Below are positions 31,413 through 31,617 of a DNA stretch of 31,617 nucleotides, piece after piece (the stretch's first letter is position 1; each line of letters opens with the position of its first letter). Where the stretch lies: assembly GCA_964415605.1 (NCBI GenBank), contig CAYQBA010000030.1:1-31617 (forward strand), given 5' to 3'. The notes beneath the pieces are model-generated. The model had not been told where the DNA came from and did no database searches. It saw only the letters and a list, made by a program, of their open reading frames with translations. The stretch is from UCB3 sp964415605 (lineage in GTDB: Bacteria > Chloroflexota > Anaerolineae > Epilineales > Epilineaceae). Both the position numbers and the translations under genes were made by a program.

Positions 31413-31617
31413 ATGTCTGAAACGAGCGGTCGACGGACGGTCACACGCCGGCGCGGTCATCGGGGGCGCAGGCTGGTGTCGGCGGTCGGCGTGGCCGTCG
31501 GGGTGGCCACGGCGGCGGCGCCGGCACCCGCCGGCCGCGCCGCGCCGCCAGCGCCCGGCCCGCCGTACGCCGCACGGCTGGTCGTGCTGGACGCGCCGAC
31601 GCGCTGGGACGCGTGGC
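31413..31617 (+). CDS. secreted protein, N-terminal fragment (3' end outside window)
   Basis: 68 residues visible, open to the window end. The ATG at 31413 is followed by an Arg-rich stretch (GRRTVTRRRGHRGRRL), a hydrophobic segment (VSAVGVAVGVATAAA) and Ala/Pro-rich residues, a clear signal peptide with likely cleavage near AGRAA. The mature start (YAARLVVLDAP) is too short to assign. TACGAT at 31399-31404 ends 8 nt before the ATG, so a very short or absent leader is possible. It is divergent from the yfhO operon, with 102 bp between the starts. Confidence 0.7.
   Translation, partial: MSETSGRRTVTRRRGHRGRRLVSAVGVAVGVATAAAPAPAGRAAPPAPGPPYAARLVVLDAPTRWDAW

Noticed and set aside
1..31617. CRISPR array, insertion sequence or prophage
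   Set aside because: No regularly spaced direct repeats, transposase, integrase or phage gene was seen; composition and codon use look uniform throughout.

Overview
This window is very GC-rich, about 70% by eye. It carries closely packed bacterial genes, many joined by 4-bp stop/start overlaps, and it uses GTG and TTG starts as well as ATG. I see no complete mobile element, CRISPR array, rRNA or tRNA. The gene set points to a monoderm-type lineage, most likely Chloroflexota: a YidC of the short Oxa1/SpoIIIJ type, a murA-mreB pair, large secreted proteins, and an archaeal-type HerA next to an Mre11-family nuclease. That placement is inferred from gene content, not from a phylogeny. A run of exactly 100 N (23085-23184) shows that this is a scaffold from a draft or metagenome assembly.

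Region 1 (1-3499, + strand) is a DNA-processing operon: a HerA-type translocase (5' end missing), an Mre11/SbcD-type nuclease, and both subunits of exonuclease VII (xseA, xseB). A perfect 11-bp stem-loop follows. It also lies just past the end of a small minus-strand gene (3631-3849) that has a strong ribosome binding site. Region 2 (4085-7741) is one very large secreted subtilisin-type protease. Region 3 (7914-9476, minus) is the ComM/YifB-type AAA+ ATPase.

Region 4 (9823-15253, + strand) is the cell-envelope and translation core: murA, an mreB homologue, then rpmH-rnpA-yidD-yidC-jag. This is the widespread ribosomal protein L34 / RNase P / membrane insertase block, here without dnaA. Good promoter candidates precede mreB and rpmH. 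Region 5 (15340-19803) encodes two exported proteins: an M23 peptidase lipoprotein with an SH3-like domain, and a large beta-propeller/VWA protein. Region 6 (20017-22265) holds a serine carboxypeptidase-family protein and a YigZ/IMPACT protein.

Region 7 (22230-24923) has an AMP-forming acyl ligase (minus, interrupted by the assembly gap) divergent from a CinA protein. Region 8 (24979-31310, minus) has a 65-residue protein with its own near-consensus promoter and terminator, recN, a TPR/zinc-finger membrane protein, NAD kinase and a YfhO-type membrane protein. The last three overlap and form an operon headed by yfhO, which appears to be leaderless. A truncated secreted-protein gene starts at 31413 and runs off the end.

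No wholly new multi-gene system is evident. The most interesting points are local. Several conserved proteins lack a signature residue: MreB has Asn for the phosphate-2 Asp, the Jag KH domain has both GxxG glycines replaced by Ala, the CinA amidase domain lacks its Ser, and the VWA MIDAS has Asn for Asp. The 65-residue protein is an autonomous transcription unit that looks highly expressed. The yfhO gene carries an in-frame insert containing a hairpin, and herA-mre11-xseAB sit in one operon.
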